The notes below the pieces were generated by a model that saw only the letters and a program-made list of their open reading frames with translations, had not been told where the DNA came from and searched no databases. A DNA stretch of 16,435 nucleotides from DATKMG01 sp041476565 (GTDB lineage: Bacteria; Acidobacteriota; Terriglobia; Versatilivoradales; Versatilivoraceae): NCBI GenBank assembly GCA_041476565.1, contig JBGOTQ010000153.1, positions 1 through 16,435 of the forward strand. The letters run 5' to 3'. Positions 1 to 8,029 of the stretch are shown in pieces. The first letter of the stretch is position 1. Every line of letters begins with the position of its first letter. Position numbers and translations under genes: made by a program.

Positions 1-1
1 C

Positions 2-1435
2 GTTTATTACGATCAGGACCTTGATCCCCTTGCTGCCCAGTATCTTTTGAAGTACTCCGGGCCGGATACAATGAACCGTATCTACTCCCAAAGGGTTAAG
101 ATGGCATACTGGGTTGCACGCTTTTATAGGCCTTTGGAAGAGGAAGAGTACCTGGTCTTCATAGATCCACGCAATGGTGGAGTTTCCACGTTTTCTCACA
201 AACTCAGAGAGAATGCACCAGGTGCTGACCTCGGAAGGCTGGAGGCACAGCAAGCCACAGAACGTTTTCTCAATTCCCAAGGGATTGCCTTGGATCGAAT
301 CGAGTTAAAGGAAGCCAACTCAGAGAAACGGAAGGCCCGCCGGGATTATTCATTTGTCTGGGAGATGAAGAAGGACCGCATTGGTGAGTCATCTGTTCGA
401 CTCGAGGTCCATTTATGTGGCGACCAGATAACAAGCTTCTCGCCTTTTGTGAAAGTCCCCGAAGAGTGGCAGAGAGGTCGAGAGAAGACTACTTTCTTCC
501 ACATCGTCACATACGGGGCCCGGTTTCTGGTCATTGGCTTCCTGGGAGGCTGGGCATTCTGGGCGTTTCTCCAAAATGCAAGAAGCGGACAGATCCGCTG
601 GAAACCCGTGTTGGTCATGGCCTTTGGCATGGTTACTCTTCAAGTCCTGACCCAGATGAATGCCCTCCCCGTGATGTTCCGGGACTATAGTACTTCAGTG
701 GCTCCGCGGGTTTTTGGCGTGGATGAGTTCAGCCGGTTCTTCATTGGTCTGATCTTTCAGCTTTTGTTTTCTCTTTTAGTGATTGGCCTGGTGGTTTCCC
801 TGCACCCGAAGTGTCAGGCCGTCTGTCATCGCCATACCCGGTCTCTCTTTGCAAAAGACGCCTTGTGGCTGGCAGTCTCACTTGCTTGCGCCAGGTTCGG
901 ACTAAGCGCACTGGAAGGGCAGTTTGTTTATCACTTTCACCAATACGCGCTACTTCCTTCTCTGCCCTACCTGGAGGAGATCAATCACTGGATTCCTGCC
1001 TTTTCCGTTCTGGGGCGGGCTTTCCAGGCCTCTGTAATCTACTCTTCCCTTCTCGGCGTCTATCTGTTTGTTTTGACTAAGGCCCTGGCCAGGCCAGCGT
1101 CTCGCCTGCTCTTCCTCCTACTGACACTCTTGAGCCTTCAACCGTCCATGGCTGCCACCCCGGGGGAATGGGTTTCTATCCTGCTAGTCCATGCTGTCCT
1201 GCTGTTGCTGGTTTTGCTTGGGGTTCGGGCCTACGCTCGCGGCAATGTCCTTGCCTACATCAGCACCTTCCTTGTATTGGCTCTATCGCAGAGTGCCTAT
1301 GAGTTCATCCGGCAAAGCTCCTCGTTCCTCAAATGGAATGGGGCCCTCCTGTTACTCGCTGCAACCTTGTTCCTCCTGAACTTGATTCGGGAAAGCAGGA
1401 ACCCTGCTGTCCATTCACCCTTGGAGAGTACTTAA
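2..1435 (+). CDS. Polytopic membrane protein with CPBP-type N-terminal extension (5' truncated)
   Basis: The frame is open to the left window edge, so the true start lies outside; an in-frame TTG at 47 is not a convincing start because the conserved-looking segment YYDQDLDPLAAQYLL lies upstream of it. About the first 155 visible residues are soluble and hydrophilic (YRPLEEEEYLVFIDP, FSHKLRENAPGA, SVRLEVHLCGD, KVPEEWQR). They are followed by roughly eight hydrophobic segments up to the C-terminus. The soluble part resembles, from memory, the extracytoplasmic extension preceding the membrane domain in acidobacterial proteins annotated as CPBP (CAAX-protease-like) intramembrane proteases. I find no EExxxR motif or the later paired histidine motif in the membrane part, so proteolytic activity is not supported. 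It may be an inactive paralogue or a different membrane domain carrying the same extension. It converges on the AlaX gene 86 bp away. The protein-family assignment is moderate; the coding call is firm. Confidence 0.8.
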   Translation, partial: VYYDQDLDPLAAQYLLKYSGPDTMNRIYSQRVKMAYWVARFYRPLEEEEYLVFIDPRNGGVSTFSHKLRENAPGADLGRLEAQQATERFLNSQGIALDRIELKEANSEKRKARRDYSFVWEMKKDRIGESSVRLEVHLCGDQITSFSPFVKVPEEWQRGREKTTFFHIVTYGARFLVIGFLGGWAFWAFLQNARSGQIRWKPVLVMAFGMVTLQVLTQMNALPVMFRDYSTSVAPRVFGVDEFSRFFIGLIFQLLFSLLVIGLVVSLHPKCQAVCHRHTRSLFAKDALWLAVSLACARFGLSALEGQFVYHFHQYALLPSLPYLEEINHWIPAFSVLGRAFQASVIYSSLLGVYLFVLTKALARPASRLLFLLLTLLSLQPSMAATPGEWVSILLVHAVLLLLVLLGVRAYARGNVLAYISTFLVLALSQSAYEFIRQSSSFLKWNGALLLLAATLFLLNLIRESRNPAVHSPLEST

Positions 1436-1521
1436 CAATAAGTGGGGTCCGCAATCGGGTGGGAGAAAATCGCCCGGCGAGATGTCGTCAGGAACTCCGA
1501 GTGACTGGGATAAGAGGATTT

Positions 1522-2748
1522 TCAGTCTGGATTGAAGGCTGTTGGAAGTGGGGCCTGGAGCCGGATTTGAGATTCGACCCAATCGAGTGCCGCTTGAAGG
1601 TTGGAAATGTTCTTACCGCCACCTTGGACTAAAGCCCGTGCACCGCCCCCTTTTCCCTCCAGGAGTTTACAGCATTCCGCCATCAGCGGCCGCAAGTCCA
1701 GATTCAGAGATTCGCTAGCAGCAAAGACGACCTGAGCCTGCTCACTTCTGTTCCCCAACAGGGCAATGCATGATCCACAGGCGACCAAGGATTGCGCCAC
1801 CAGCTTGATAAATTCGAGCTCTTCACCCTCAAAGATCCTCTTGATAATTCGTAACCCTGGCCGAGCCAGGGCTTCATTGAATAGCTCATTAGCCTGGAAT
1901 CGGGCTAACAGCTTATTCTTTTCCTGCAGGGCCTTCCTTAGTTGTTTCCCTTCCTCCAACTGTTTCTCAATTCGTTTGGGTATCTCGACGATTCCAACAG
2001 AGAACCTGCGGGCCACTGCCTCCAGAAGGTCGGAATCGTTTCGAGAAGCTTGTACGGCCCGGCGGCCACTGACGAAAGTGACCCTAGCTTGGCGATTGAC
2101 CCGTTCCAATTTGCGCACAAGGATCCCCCCGATTTCTCCCGTCATACGGACGTGCGTCCCCCCACAAGCTGAGACGTCAAACTCCTGCACTTCCACAATT
2201 CTCAACGGACCTTCCCTCTGGCTTTCTTTACGTAGGCCAAGGGAGAGCGCCTCTTCCCGCAAGACCATTCGGATCCGGATGGGGCGATTTTCATAAACGA
2301 TTACATTGGCCAAGTCTTCAGCTTGGCGAACCTGGCCTGGAGAAATACTATCAGTGGCAAGATCAATCGTAGCGTAATCAGCCCCCATATGGAAACCGAC
2401 TGTGTCCAACTTCGCGGTTCGTATGAAGGCCTGCGAGAGAACATGTTGGCCGGAGTGCTGCTGCATATGGTCAAACCGTCTGGTCCAGTCAATTGCACAA
2501 TGGACTTCACCCTCTTGCCTTAGCGGTTCTTTGAGCCAATGTAAAACTTGGTCGAGTTCATTTTCAATCACGTTACAGACATCAACCCCTCCGATGCTGC
2601 CCACATCGTGGGGTTGCCCTCCCGACGTCGGATAAAAGGCCGAGCGATCCAACCTGGCTATCCACCCCCCAGAACTTTCGCTTAGTTCCAAAAGCCGGGC
2701 AGAGAAATGGCATAGATAGCTATCGTGATAATAAAGTCGCTGGGTCAT
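1522..2748 (-). CDS. alaX: Alanyl-tRNA editing protein, AlaX long form (AlaRS editing + DHHA1 domains)
   Basis: Stand-alone editing protein expected to hydrolyse mischarged Ser- or Gly-tRNA(Ala) in the cytoplasm. At 408 residues it lacks any aminoacylation domain, so it is not a full alanyl-tRNA synthetase. The N-terminal region has the AlaRS second-additional-domain signature (FYPTSGGQPHDVG, residues 39-50). The zinc/catalytic motifs are complete: HSGQH gives H98 and H102, and CGGTH gives C195 and H199. A charged helical linker (about 255-290) leads to a C-terminal DHHA1-like domain with the glycine-rich GKGGGARALVQGGGK (365-379). The ATG at 2748 places the domain at the expected distance from the N-terminus. 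No strong Shine-Dalgarno is seen: the bases before the ATG are A/T-rich. It stands alone, divergent from the TPR gene. Length and two-domain layout fit the AlaX-L class. Confidence 0.93.
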   Translation of the reverse strand: MTQRLYYHDSYLCHFSARLLELSESSGGWIARLDRSAFYPTSGGQPHDVGSIGGVDVCNVIENELDQVLHWLKEPLRQEGEVHCAIDWTRRFDHMQQHSGQHVLSQAFIRTAKLDTVGFHMGADYATIDLATDSISPGQVRQAEDLANVIVYENRPIRIRMVLREEALSLGLRKESQREGPLRIVEVQEFDVSACGGTHVRMTGEIGGILVRKLERVNRQARVTFVSGRRAVQASRNDSDLLEAVARRFSVGIVEIPKRIEKQLEEGKQLRKALQEKNKLLARFQANELFNEALARPGLRIIKRIFEGEELEFIKLVAQSLVACGSCIALLGNRSEQAQVVFAASESLNLDLRPLMAECCKLLEGKGGGARALVQGGGKNISNLQAALDWVESQIRLQAPLPTAFNPD

Positions 2749-3034
2749 AATTTATTTAGGGTATTTCATTCATCACTTGCTTTCAAGCCTGAGTTGGTTT
2801 AAAAGAATGCAGCAGATCCTGCTTGCACTGTGTAGGAAAGTGCGCTAAAAGTTGAAATTGAATACAGGTCATGTCGCCCTGGCGATAAGTCAACTCTAAT
2901 CCGTCTCAGCAGCAAAATTTAATAGTACCTGGTCTGTTCTCTGAATTCCGGAAACCTGGTTATCTGAGTTTGCAGTATTTCTTGTGCCAAGAATCTTATT
3001 CTGAAAGCAGGGGAGATCAAGGAGGCTGATCACC
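2749..3034. other. Divergent intergenic spacer between alaX and the TPR gene
   Basis: This 286-bp noncoding stretch must hold the start signals for both flanking genes. On the minus strand a TTGAAA hexamer lies 17 bp from TACCCT just before the alaX ATG, which is only a weak promoter match. There is a short inverted repeat tcgcc-ct-ggcga at 2874-2885, a possible operator half-site pair. A second short hairpin, gcact...agtgc, lies near 2826-2844. On the plus strand no convincing -35/-10 pair was found for the TPR gene. No ORF or RNA gene is recognised. Confidence 0.4.
3019..3025 (+). promoter_or_regulatory. Strong ribosome binding site for the TPR gene
   Basis: AAGGAGG lies nine bases upstream of the ATG at 3035. 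It is the best Shine-Dalgarno in the window, it fixes the start, and it suggests high expression of the secreted product. Confidence 0.85.
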
Positions 3035-4120
3035 ATGAATTGTCTGAAGAAGCTGGTATTGGGGATGGCAGTGGGATGCCTGGCGCTGGCTGTTAGTGTG
3101 GTGACACTTCAGGCGCAGGCTGAGCAGCCCAAGCAACCACAGGCTGAGCAGCCCAAACAACCACAGGCCAAGACCAAGGCCGAGTATGACGCCTACACGG
3201 CTGTGTACAACGAGCAGGATCAGAACAAGAAGGCAGAACTTGGGGGCAAATTCCTTACTGATTTCCCGGATTCAGAATTCAAGGCCTTCGTTTACCAAAT
3301 TCTGATCAATAGCTATGCAAGCCTGGGAAATGCCGCCAAGGTCGCTGAAATTGGCGAGAAGTTTATGAACGATTTTCCCCAGGCGGATCCGGGGGCCAAG
3401 AAATTCGTCTTGCAGCGGATGATGCAATCGTATCAGGCTTTGAATAAGTTTGAGGAGACGGTGCAAACGGGTGAGAAATTGCTTGCCATCGATGCCAGTG
3501 ATCTAGCGGCCCTCCTCACCCTGTCTAGCGTTTTGCCCGAGAGGGTTCCGCCAGACGAAGCCAAGAAGACTGAACAATTGCAGAAGGCCATGGATTATGC
3601 GCAAAAGGCCGAAACGGCGGTGACAGCGTTGTTCAATGGGCCTAAGCCTGCCCAGGTTACTGATCAACAATGGTCTGATGAGAAGAACCGATCGCTGGGC
3701 TCTGTCTACTCGTCGATGGGACTGATTTACTTGAATAAGAAGGAGTATGACAAGGCCTCGGAACAATACGAGAAGGCAACAGCCCTGGTATGGAGTAACC
3801 CCATAGACTTCTACCGGCTAGGCATTGCTTATGGCTACCAGGCGAGGGCCCTGGGTAAGGAACTGAATGACATGTATACTGCCCAAAGTCAGGCCCCGGA
3901 TGCAGCCGCGAAGATCGAAGAAAAGAAGAAGCAGTTTACCGTCGTGCGCGACAGGGCCATTGATGCCTTAGCAAAGTCTGTGGCTCTTAAAGGAGTGACC
4001 GAGGCACAAGCCCGCGTCGAATTAGAAAAGCTCTGGAAATCCAAAAACGACAATTTAAATGGGTTGGATGCTTACGTCCAACAAATGCAGGAGGCCCTGA
4101 AAAAGGGCCCACAGAAGTAA
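3035..4120 (+). CDS. Secreted TPR-repeat protein
   Basis: A 361-residue exported protein. Residues 1-29 form a typical signal peptide: KK near the start, a hydrophobic core, and likely cleavage at AQA|E. The mature protein starts with a low-complexity linker made of two copies of QAEQPKQP. Helical repeat segments follow at about 60-165 (LGGKFLTDFPDSEF, ILINSYASLGNAAKVAEIGEKF, MMQSYQALNKFEETVQTGEKLL). A clear TPR unit lies at about 226-250 (GLIYLNKKEYDKASEQYEKA), followed by NPIDFYRLGIAYGYQARALG. The C-terminal third is a lysine- and glutamate-rich helix, possibly coiled coil (AAAKIEEKKKQF onward). TPRs of this kind hold protein-protein contacts in the periplasm, but the partner is unknown and no catalytic motif is present. 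It is monocistronic, with a strong RBS before it and an intrinsic terminator after it. Function cannot be narrowed further. Confidence 0.9.
   Translation: MNCLKKLVLGMAVGCLALAVSVVTLQAQAEQPKQPQAEQPKQPQAKTKAEYDAYTAVYNEQDQNKKAELGGKFLTDFPDSEFKAFVYQILINSYASLGNAAKVAEIGEKFMNDFPQADPGAKKFVLQRMMQSYQALNKFEETVQTGEKLLAIDASDLAALLTLSSVLPERVPPDEAKKTEQLQKAMDYAQKAETAVTALFNGPKPAQVTDQQWSDEKNRSLGSVYSSMGLIYLNKKEYDKASEQYEKATALVWSNPIDFYRLGIAYGYQARALGKELNDMYTAQSQAPDAAAKIEEKKKQFTVVRDRAIDALAKSVALKGVTEAQARVELEKLWKSKNDNLNGLDAYVQQMQEALKKGPQK
3116..3163 (+). repeat. In-frame tandem duplication, 2 x 24 bp
   Basis: Two adjacent 24-bp units (3116-3139 and 3140-3163) differ at one base. They encode QAEQPKQP twice, directly after the signal peptide of the TPR protein. 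The near identity suggests a recent slippage duplication that lengthens a flexible, Pro/Gln-rich linker. Confidence 0.85.
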
Positions 4121-4148
4121 AAACGAATTGAGTCTTAAAGGCCGGATG

Positions 4149-4175
4149 AGCCAAGGGCACGCCCTTGGCTTTCTT
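4149..4175 (+). terminator. Rho-independent terminator downstream of the TPR gene
   Basis: A perfect 9-bp stem, agccaaggg / cccttggct, closes a 4-base loop (cacg, 4158-4161) and is followed by ttctt. It lies 28 bp after the TPR stop codon and is oriented to end plus-strand transcription. On the minus strand the stem is not followed by a T-run, so it is probably not an efficient terminator for the converging VWFA gene. Confidence 0.75.
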
Positions 4176-4287
4176 CCTGGGCAAGTACGGCAATTGGTGT
4201 GTATTGCCCAGCCGCTTATCTCGCGAGCTACTTGGGTGAAGAGAGCGGAGAAAAAGGAAAGCTCGACACCTGAAGTGCTTATCCCTC

Positions 4288-5346
4288 TTACTGCTCTTGG
4301 AAATAGCCTAACCGCACAAAAACTTCCCCCGGCTTACTGCGCAGTCTAACGGTCACTTCCTTGAAGTCCTTCTCGGAAGATTTCTTCAGCTGGGGAACAT
4401 ACGAAAGAGAATACTGATTCTTCAGTTCTTCGACAAGGCTACTATAAATGTGCTTGAGGTCAGTGTAACCATTCGAAAACACAATGCGACCGCCGTTTCG
4501 AGCAACAAGGTCCAGGAACTCATTTTGCGCATCAACATAAGCAAGGAAATACTTGCTTACATGCTGGAGCTTCTCGCGGTTGTTCTTGGCCATATCGCGG
4601 TAGCGCTGAGACTGGGGATAGGAATGAATAATCGGATAGACAGTGACTTCTCGTTCTGCAGCTAGGCGCATTACTTTCGCCAGGGATCGAGTACTTGAAT
4701 TGTCGACACCATCCGTCAGAAGGATAATAGCCTTCTTGCCTTGGACCTTGTCGAACATGGTCTCGATCGTAAATTCCATAGAATCGTAGAGTGCCGTTTT
4801 GCCAAAGGTCTTGACATTCCTCAAGATGGCTTGGAAAGCTTCCAGATTGTCGGTCCAATCCAGGACCTTGATGGGCTTGTGGGCAAAAATAACCGCTGAA
4901 AACTTGTCTCCCGTTCGCAGGTTACTGGCGAACGTGACAGCCGCGTCAATGATGTTCTGAAGTACTTCGTTCACACTGTAGCTGGCATCCACGAGGAAAA
5001 CGACATTGACAGGGATGGTGTCTTGTCGAAAGTAACGAATCGGCTGCTCTTCGCCATCTTCAAATATCTCAAAATCCTCAGCTTTCAGGTTCCCAATGTA
5101 GTCCCCCTGCCTGTCCCTAGCCGTAACCAAGATCGATACAGAGTCGACGTTCATCCCCAGGATCAGACTGTCCTGAGGTCGTTTCAGGACATCAGCTCCA
5201 GCAGACAACGTGGCGGGCCCGTCCGTAGAGGGACTGTTTTCCCGGAGAACCTGCCCCTCCCCCTGTGCCGCGTGGAGGAACATTAAGACACCCGTCAGAA
5301 GCATCAAAACACTGCTTATCCCTCTATATCGATTCGCCGCAAACAT
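4288..5346 (-). CDS. Secreted VWFA-domain protein (VWFA-related Acidobacterial-type domain)
   Basis: A 352-residue exported protein. An N-terminal hydrophobic segment (about 10-27) acts as signal peptide or anchor. Next is a conserved beta region, VSILVTARDRQGDYIGNL / AEDFEIFEDGEEQPI (70-103), which usually precedes the A-domain in this acidobacterial family. The von Willebrand A domain spans about 112-310 and has a complete metal-ion-dependent adhesion site: DASYS (D120, S122, S124), T184 in GKTALYD, and D212 in LLTDGVDN. Such domains bind ligand through a divalent cation; the partner here is unknown. A minus-strand GGGAG (complement of 5356-5360) lies nine bases before the ATG and supports the start. 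It converges with the TPR gene and is divergent from the DUF6599-like gene across a 512-bp spacer. Assignment to TIGR03436-like proteins is from memory of the family pattern. Confidence 0.92.
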   Translation of the reverse strand: MFAANRYRGISSVLMLLTGVLMFLHAAQGEGQVLRENSPSTDGPATLSAGADVLKRPQDSLILGMNVDSVSILVTARDRQGDYIGNLKAEDFEIFEDGEEQPIRYFRQDTIPVNVVFLVDASYSVNEVLQNIIDAAVTFASNLRTGDKFSAVIFAHKPIKVLDWTDNLEAFQAILRNVKTFGKTALYDSMEFTIETMFDKVQGKKAIILLTDGVDNSSTRSLAKVMRLAAEREVTVYPIIHSYPQSQRYRDMAKNNREKLQHVSKYFLAYVDAQNEFLDLVARNGGRIVFSNGYTDLKHIYSSLVEELKNQYSLSYVPQLKKSSEKDFKEVTVRLRSKPGEVFVRLGYFQEQ

Positions 5347-5858
5347 TTTCGGATTCTCCCTTTTCCGTAAACTGGCTCGGCAACAAAAACCACCACGGGT
5401 TGGTTACCATCCCTCTTGTTTGAGCCAATTCCCCTAAAATGACCCCTGGCTAAAATGCGCCTCTCTCCCCCAATTAAACAACTCAACTCCCTAGAGCCCG
5501 GATCGAAATCGAAGGCAGCGCTAAACTAAAAAGGGTCTTGTGGGCGTTCAGAATATCTGGGTCGACAACTGATATCACAATTATATAACCGGAGATACCT
5601 TTACGCAATAGAATTGCTGATTTCTGATCGGAAAGAAAGTGTAAAACTCATCAATGGCTCTTATTGCGGGGTGGGTGGGGTTTTTCTCATCTTAGGCGGT
5701 AGGATTCACGCACTGAAAAAAATCCTGAGCGGGAGATTCTCTGTTAGACTAAAATAAAGCCCACAAAGGGACGGAGCGAGGCCTATAGGCGGCCCGGATG
5801 TTGTCTCAGGCAGGGCCCCGTTCTCCGATTTGTCTCCCGAGGGAATTGCGGTGTCTTT
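5347..5858. other. Long divergent intergenic region
   Basis: 512 bp without a convincing gene. It contains two direct copies of ctaaaatg with a 16-bp period (5434-5441 and 5450-5457), upstream of the VWFA gene. It also contains a plus-strand promoter-like pair (5562-5589), a small hairpin gcaat-aga-attgc (5605-5617), a G-rich run followed by T5 (about 5668-5685), and a perfect 10-bp palindrome gcctataggc (5781-5790). A taaaat hexamer at 5750-5755 could serve the downstream gene, but no -35 partner is evident. A small RNA is possible, but none is recognised. Confidence 0.4.
5562..5589 (+). promoter_or_regulatory. Candidate sigma-70 type promoter
   Basis: TCGACA (5562-5567), a 16-bp spacer and TATAAC (5584-5589) each match five of six consensus bases. 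The pair lies about 270 bp upstream of the next gene, so it would give a long leader or an independent small transcript. This is sequence resemblance only. Confidence 0.3.
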
Positions 5859-6947
5859 ATGAAGAGAATCCCGCTTGTGTTGTTGAGTTTATTATCGCTC
5901 CTGCGGATCGCAAATAGCGACGCGCAAAAGCCCCCGAATTTTCTGGATTCCATTCCTGCCCTGACGCATTGGGAGGCCGCCGAACAAGGTCGAACTACCG
6001 AGGCAGAAGCCTACCTGAAGTCATCGGGCCGAGATTCCAAGGTTCTAAGTGAATACGGATTTGTCAGAGTGCTTGAACAGGATTTCGTAGGACAGGATGG
6101 GAGAATCAGCACAGAAATTTTCGAAATGATGGATTCAGCCGCCGCTTATGGTTACTTTACCTTTGCTAGGGAACGGAACGCCAAACCCCTTGAGAGGATC
6201 GGCAATATTGGTCAGGAGCTGGAACACTCAATCATCTTCGCCCAGAACCGTTATTTCGTTCTGCTGACGGCCAGAGGTGAGAACGCGTCCTTACATGCGG
6301 GTCTTCTTAGGATAGGGAATGCCATATCCCATCTGCTGCCCACGTCCTATCTGACACCGGCCGTAGTAGTGCAGTTGCCGAGGGAGAACCTCGTGAGGAA
6401 CAGCACAGTCTTTGTACTCGGCATGCAGGCATTGAGCCGCAAATGCCCCCCGCTGGGGGATAAAGACATCTTTGGACTTGCCAATGGGGCTGAAGCAGTC
6501 GTGGCCGACTACCAGTTCCCGGAGGACTCAGCTACACTTCTGCTCATCACCTATCCCACACAACAGTTGGCCAAGAAATTCTTAGAGAGCGGCTATCGGG
6601 CTTTCGCAGCACAGAATCCTGATCAACCCGCGTTCTATAAACGGGAGGGCCCATTAGCGGTTTTAGTCTTTGGCACAAAATCCGCCGAAGCAGCCACCAC
6701 GCTCTTGGACCGGATTTCGTATGCCTCCATGGTCAGTTGGGACCCCAAAACCCAGCCTTTGGGTGTTGCCAAAATGATGCTGAACATCTTCCTATATACG
6801 GGGGTCATGTTATCTCTTTCCTTGATAGCAGGAATCTTCTTTGGACTGTTCCGAATCGTGATCAAGAGGATCCTGCCGGGGCGCGTATTTGATCGTCCGG
6901 AAGACACAGAGCTGATCAGACTCAACCTGCAATTTCCCAGGGAGTGA
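5859..6947 (+). CDS. Secreted, C-terminally membrane-anchored protein, DUF6599-like
   Basis: A 362-residue protein with an N-terminal signal peptide (about 1-22), a large extracytoplasmic region, and one strong transmembrane helix at about 307-331. A short basic tail follows, carrying FRIVIKRILPGRVFDRPED and ending LIRLNLQFPRE, so the topology is probably outside body, inside tail. Notable segments are WEAAEQGRTTEAEAYL near the mature N-terminus, EIFEMMDSAAAYGYFTFAR (about 87-105), and ANGAEAVVADYQFPEDSATLLLITYPTQQLAKKF. This pattern resembles, from memory, acidobacterial proteins labelled DUF6599, whose function is unknown. No enzyme motif is visible. The ATG at 5859 gives a clean signal peptide; the only upstream purine-rich stretch (gaggga) is rather far away. 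It ends 6 bp from the converging mdh gene, with no terminator between. Confidence 0.85.
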   Translation: MKRIPLVLLSLLSLLRIANSDAQKPPNFLDSIPALTHWEAAEQGRTTEAEAYLKSSGRDSKVLSEYGFVRVLEQDFVGQDGRISTEIFEMMDSAAAYGYFTFARERNAKPLERIGNIGQELEHSIIFAQNRYFVLLTARGENASLHAGLLRIGNAISHLLPTSYLTPAVVVQLPRENLVRNSTVFVLGMQALSRKCPPLGDKDIFGLANGAEAVVADYQFPEDSATLLLITYPTQQLAKKFLESGYRAFAAQNPDQPAFYKREGPLAVLVFGTKSAEAATTLLDRISYASMVSWDPKTQPLGVAKMMLNIFLYTGVMLSLSLIAGIFFGLFRIVIKRILPGRVFDRPEDTELIRLNLQFPRE

Positions 6948-6953
6948 TAACAA

Positions 6954-7883
6954 CTAGACATTAATGATTTCGCACAACTCCTTGACCGCGGCCGCAGACC
7001 GTTTAAGTGCTTCGTGCTCGTCTGCAGACAATGTCATTTGGAAGATTTCTTCAACACCATTGTTGCCCAATTTGACGGGGACTCCCACAAAAAGCCCGTT
7101 GATTCCATACTCCCCGTCGAGGTAGGCGGCACAAGGTAGAACTTTCTTTTTGTCCTTTACAATTGATTCCACCATTTCCACGGTGGCCGCTGAGGGCGCG
7201 TAATAAGCACTCCCGGTTTTCAAGAGCTCCACGATTTCGGCCCCCCCCTTGCGCGTCCTTTGTACAATCGTATCGATCTTCTCTTTGGTTAACAACTCCG
7301 TAATCGGGATTCCGGCAACAGTCGAGTAGCGAGGCAGCGGAACCATAGTGTCCCCGTGCCCGCCAAGCACGGCAGCATGCACGTTCTCGACAGAGACCTT
7401 GAGCTCCATGGCAATAAACGTCCGGAATCGCGCTGCATCCAGAACCCCAGCCATGCCGACAACCCTTTCCCTAGGGAACCCCGAGACTCGGAATGCCGTC
7501 TGAACCATGGCATCCAGAGGGTTACTGACCACGATAAGAATGCAATGAGGGGAATATTGGACCGCCTGCTCAGTCACACCCTTGACAATTTCGTAATTCT
7601 TTATGAGCAGGTCGTCTCGGCTCATCCCAGGCTTGCGGGAAAGCCCGGCAGTGATGACTACAATGTCAGAACCTACCGTCTGGCGGTAATCGTTGGTCCC
7701 TATGATTTGACAGTCATTCCCTTCAACAGGTCCTGATTGGAGCAGGTCCAGTGACTTTCCCTGGGGCAATCCGTCGACCACGTCGACCAAGACCACATTC
7801 GCCATTTCCCGGTCTACAATGCGTTGAGCGATGGTGGCCCCAACATTTCCAGCTCCAACAATCGTCACCTTTTTTCTGAGCAT
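6954..7883 (-). CDS. mdh: Malate dehydrogenase (LDH-like MDH, NAD-dependent)
   Basis: Oxidises malate to oxaloacetate with NAD in the TCA cycle. The 309 residues match the usual length of the LDH-like MDH group. The Rossmann motif GAGNVG is at 10-15, and D34 ends the second strand, favouring NAD. In the substrate loop, R83 (AGLSRKPGMSR) is the arginine that selects malate over lactate, with R89 alongside. D149 and R152 lie in GVLDAARFR, and catalytic H176 in GGHGDT. All expected active-site residues are present. A minus-strand AAGGAG about nine bases before the ATG supports the start. It lies 146 bp downstream of icd on the same strand with no clear terminator between, so the two are probably cotranscribed. 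Its 3' end is 6 bp from the opposing DUF6599-like gene. Confidence 0.96.
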   Translation of the reverse strand: MLRKKVTIVGAGNVGATIAQRIVDREMANVVLVDVVDGLPQGKSLDLLQSGPVEGNDCQIIGTNDYRQTVGSDIVVITAGLSRKPGMSRDDLLIKNYEIVKGVTEQAVQYSPHCILIVVSNPLDAMVQTAFRVSGFPRERVVGMAGVLDAARFRTFIAMELKVSVENVHAAVLGGHGDTMVPLPRYSTVAGIPITELLTKEKIDTIVQRTRKGGAEIVELLKTGSAYYAPSAATVEMVESIVKDKKKVLPCAAYLDGEYGINGLFVGVPVKLGNNGVEEIFQMTLSADEHEALKRSAAAVKELCEIINV

Positions 7884-8029
7884 GGTGGAAACTCCTTGTC
7901 GTTTGGATTGAGCAATTCAAGATCCCTGGGGCATTCCGGCGGACAACCGTTCTTGGCTGAAACGACCCAAGTGCTGCGAGAGTCCTGCTGGTCTTTACAG
8001 GTACCATGCTTCAGCCGAAACCGCTGGAC

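Noticed and set aside
1436..1521. cgggtg...cgcccg inverted repeat between the left-edge gene and alaX as a terminator
   Set aside because: The six-pair stem has a wobble and a nine-base loop, with no T-run. It is not convincing.
1766..2296. 176-codon plus-strand frame opposite the AlaX gene
   Set aside because: It is antisense to a gene with complete HxxxH and CxxxH motifs, its translation is low-complexity Ser/Arg-rich, and there is no ribosome site. It is a shadow frame.
1522..2748. Truncated alanyl-tRNA synthetase (alaS fragment)
   Set aside because: The reading frame is intact with a proper start, complete editing motifs and a DHHA1 domain. The lengths fit the free-standing AlaX long form rather than a decayed alaS.
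3116..3163. Possible start of a repeat array or CRISPR-like structure
   Set aside because: There are only two in-frame adjacent copies without spacers, inside a coding sequence. This is a simple tandem duplication.
5668..5685. G-rich run followed by T5 as a G-quadruplex or terminator
   Set aside because: There are only three runs of three or more Gs and no stem precedes the T-run, so neither structure is supported.
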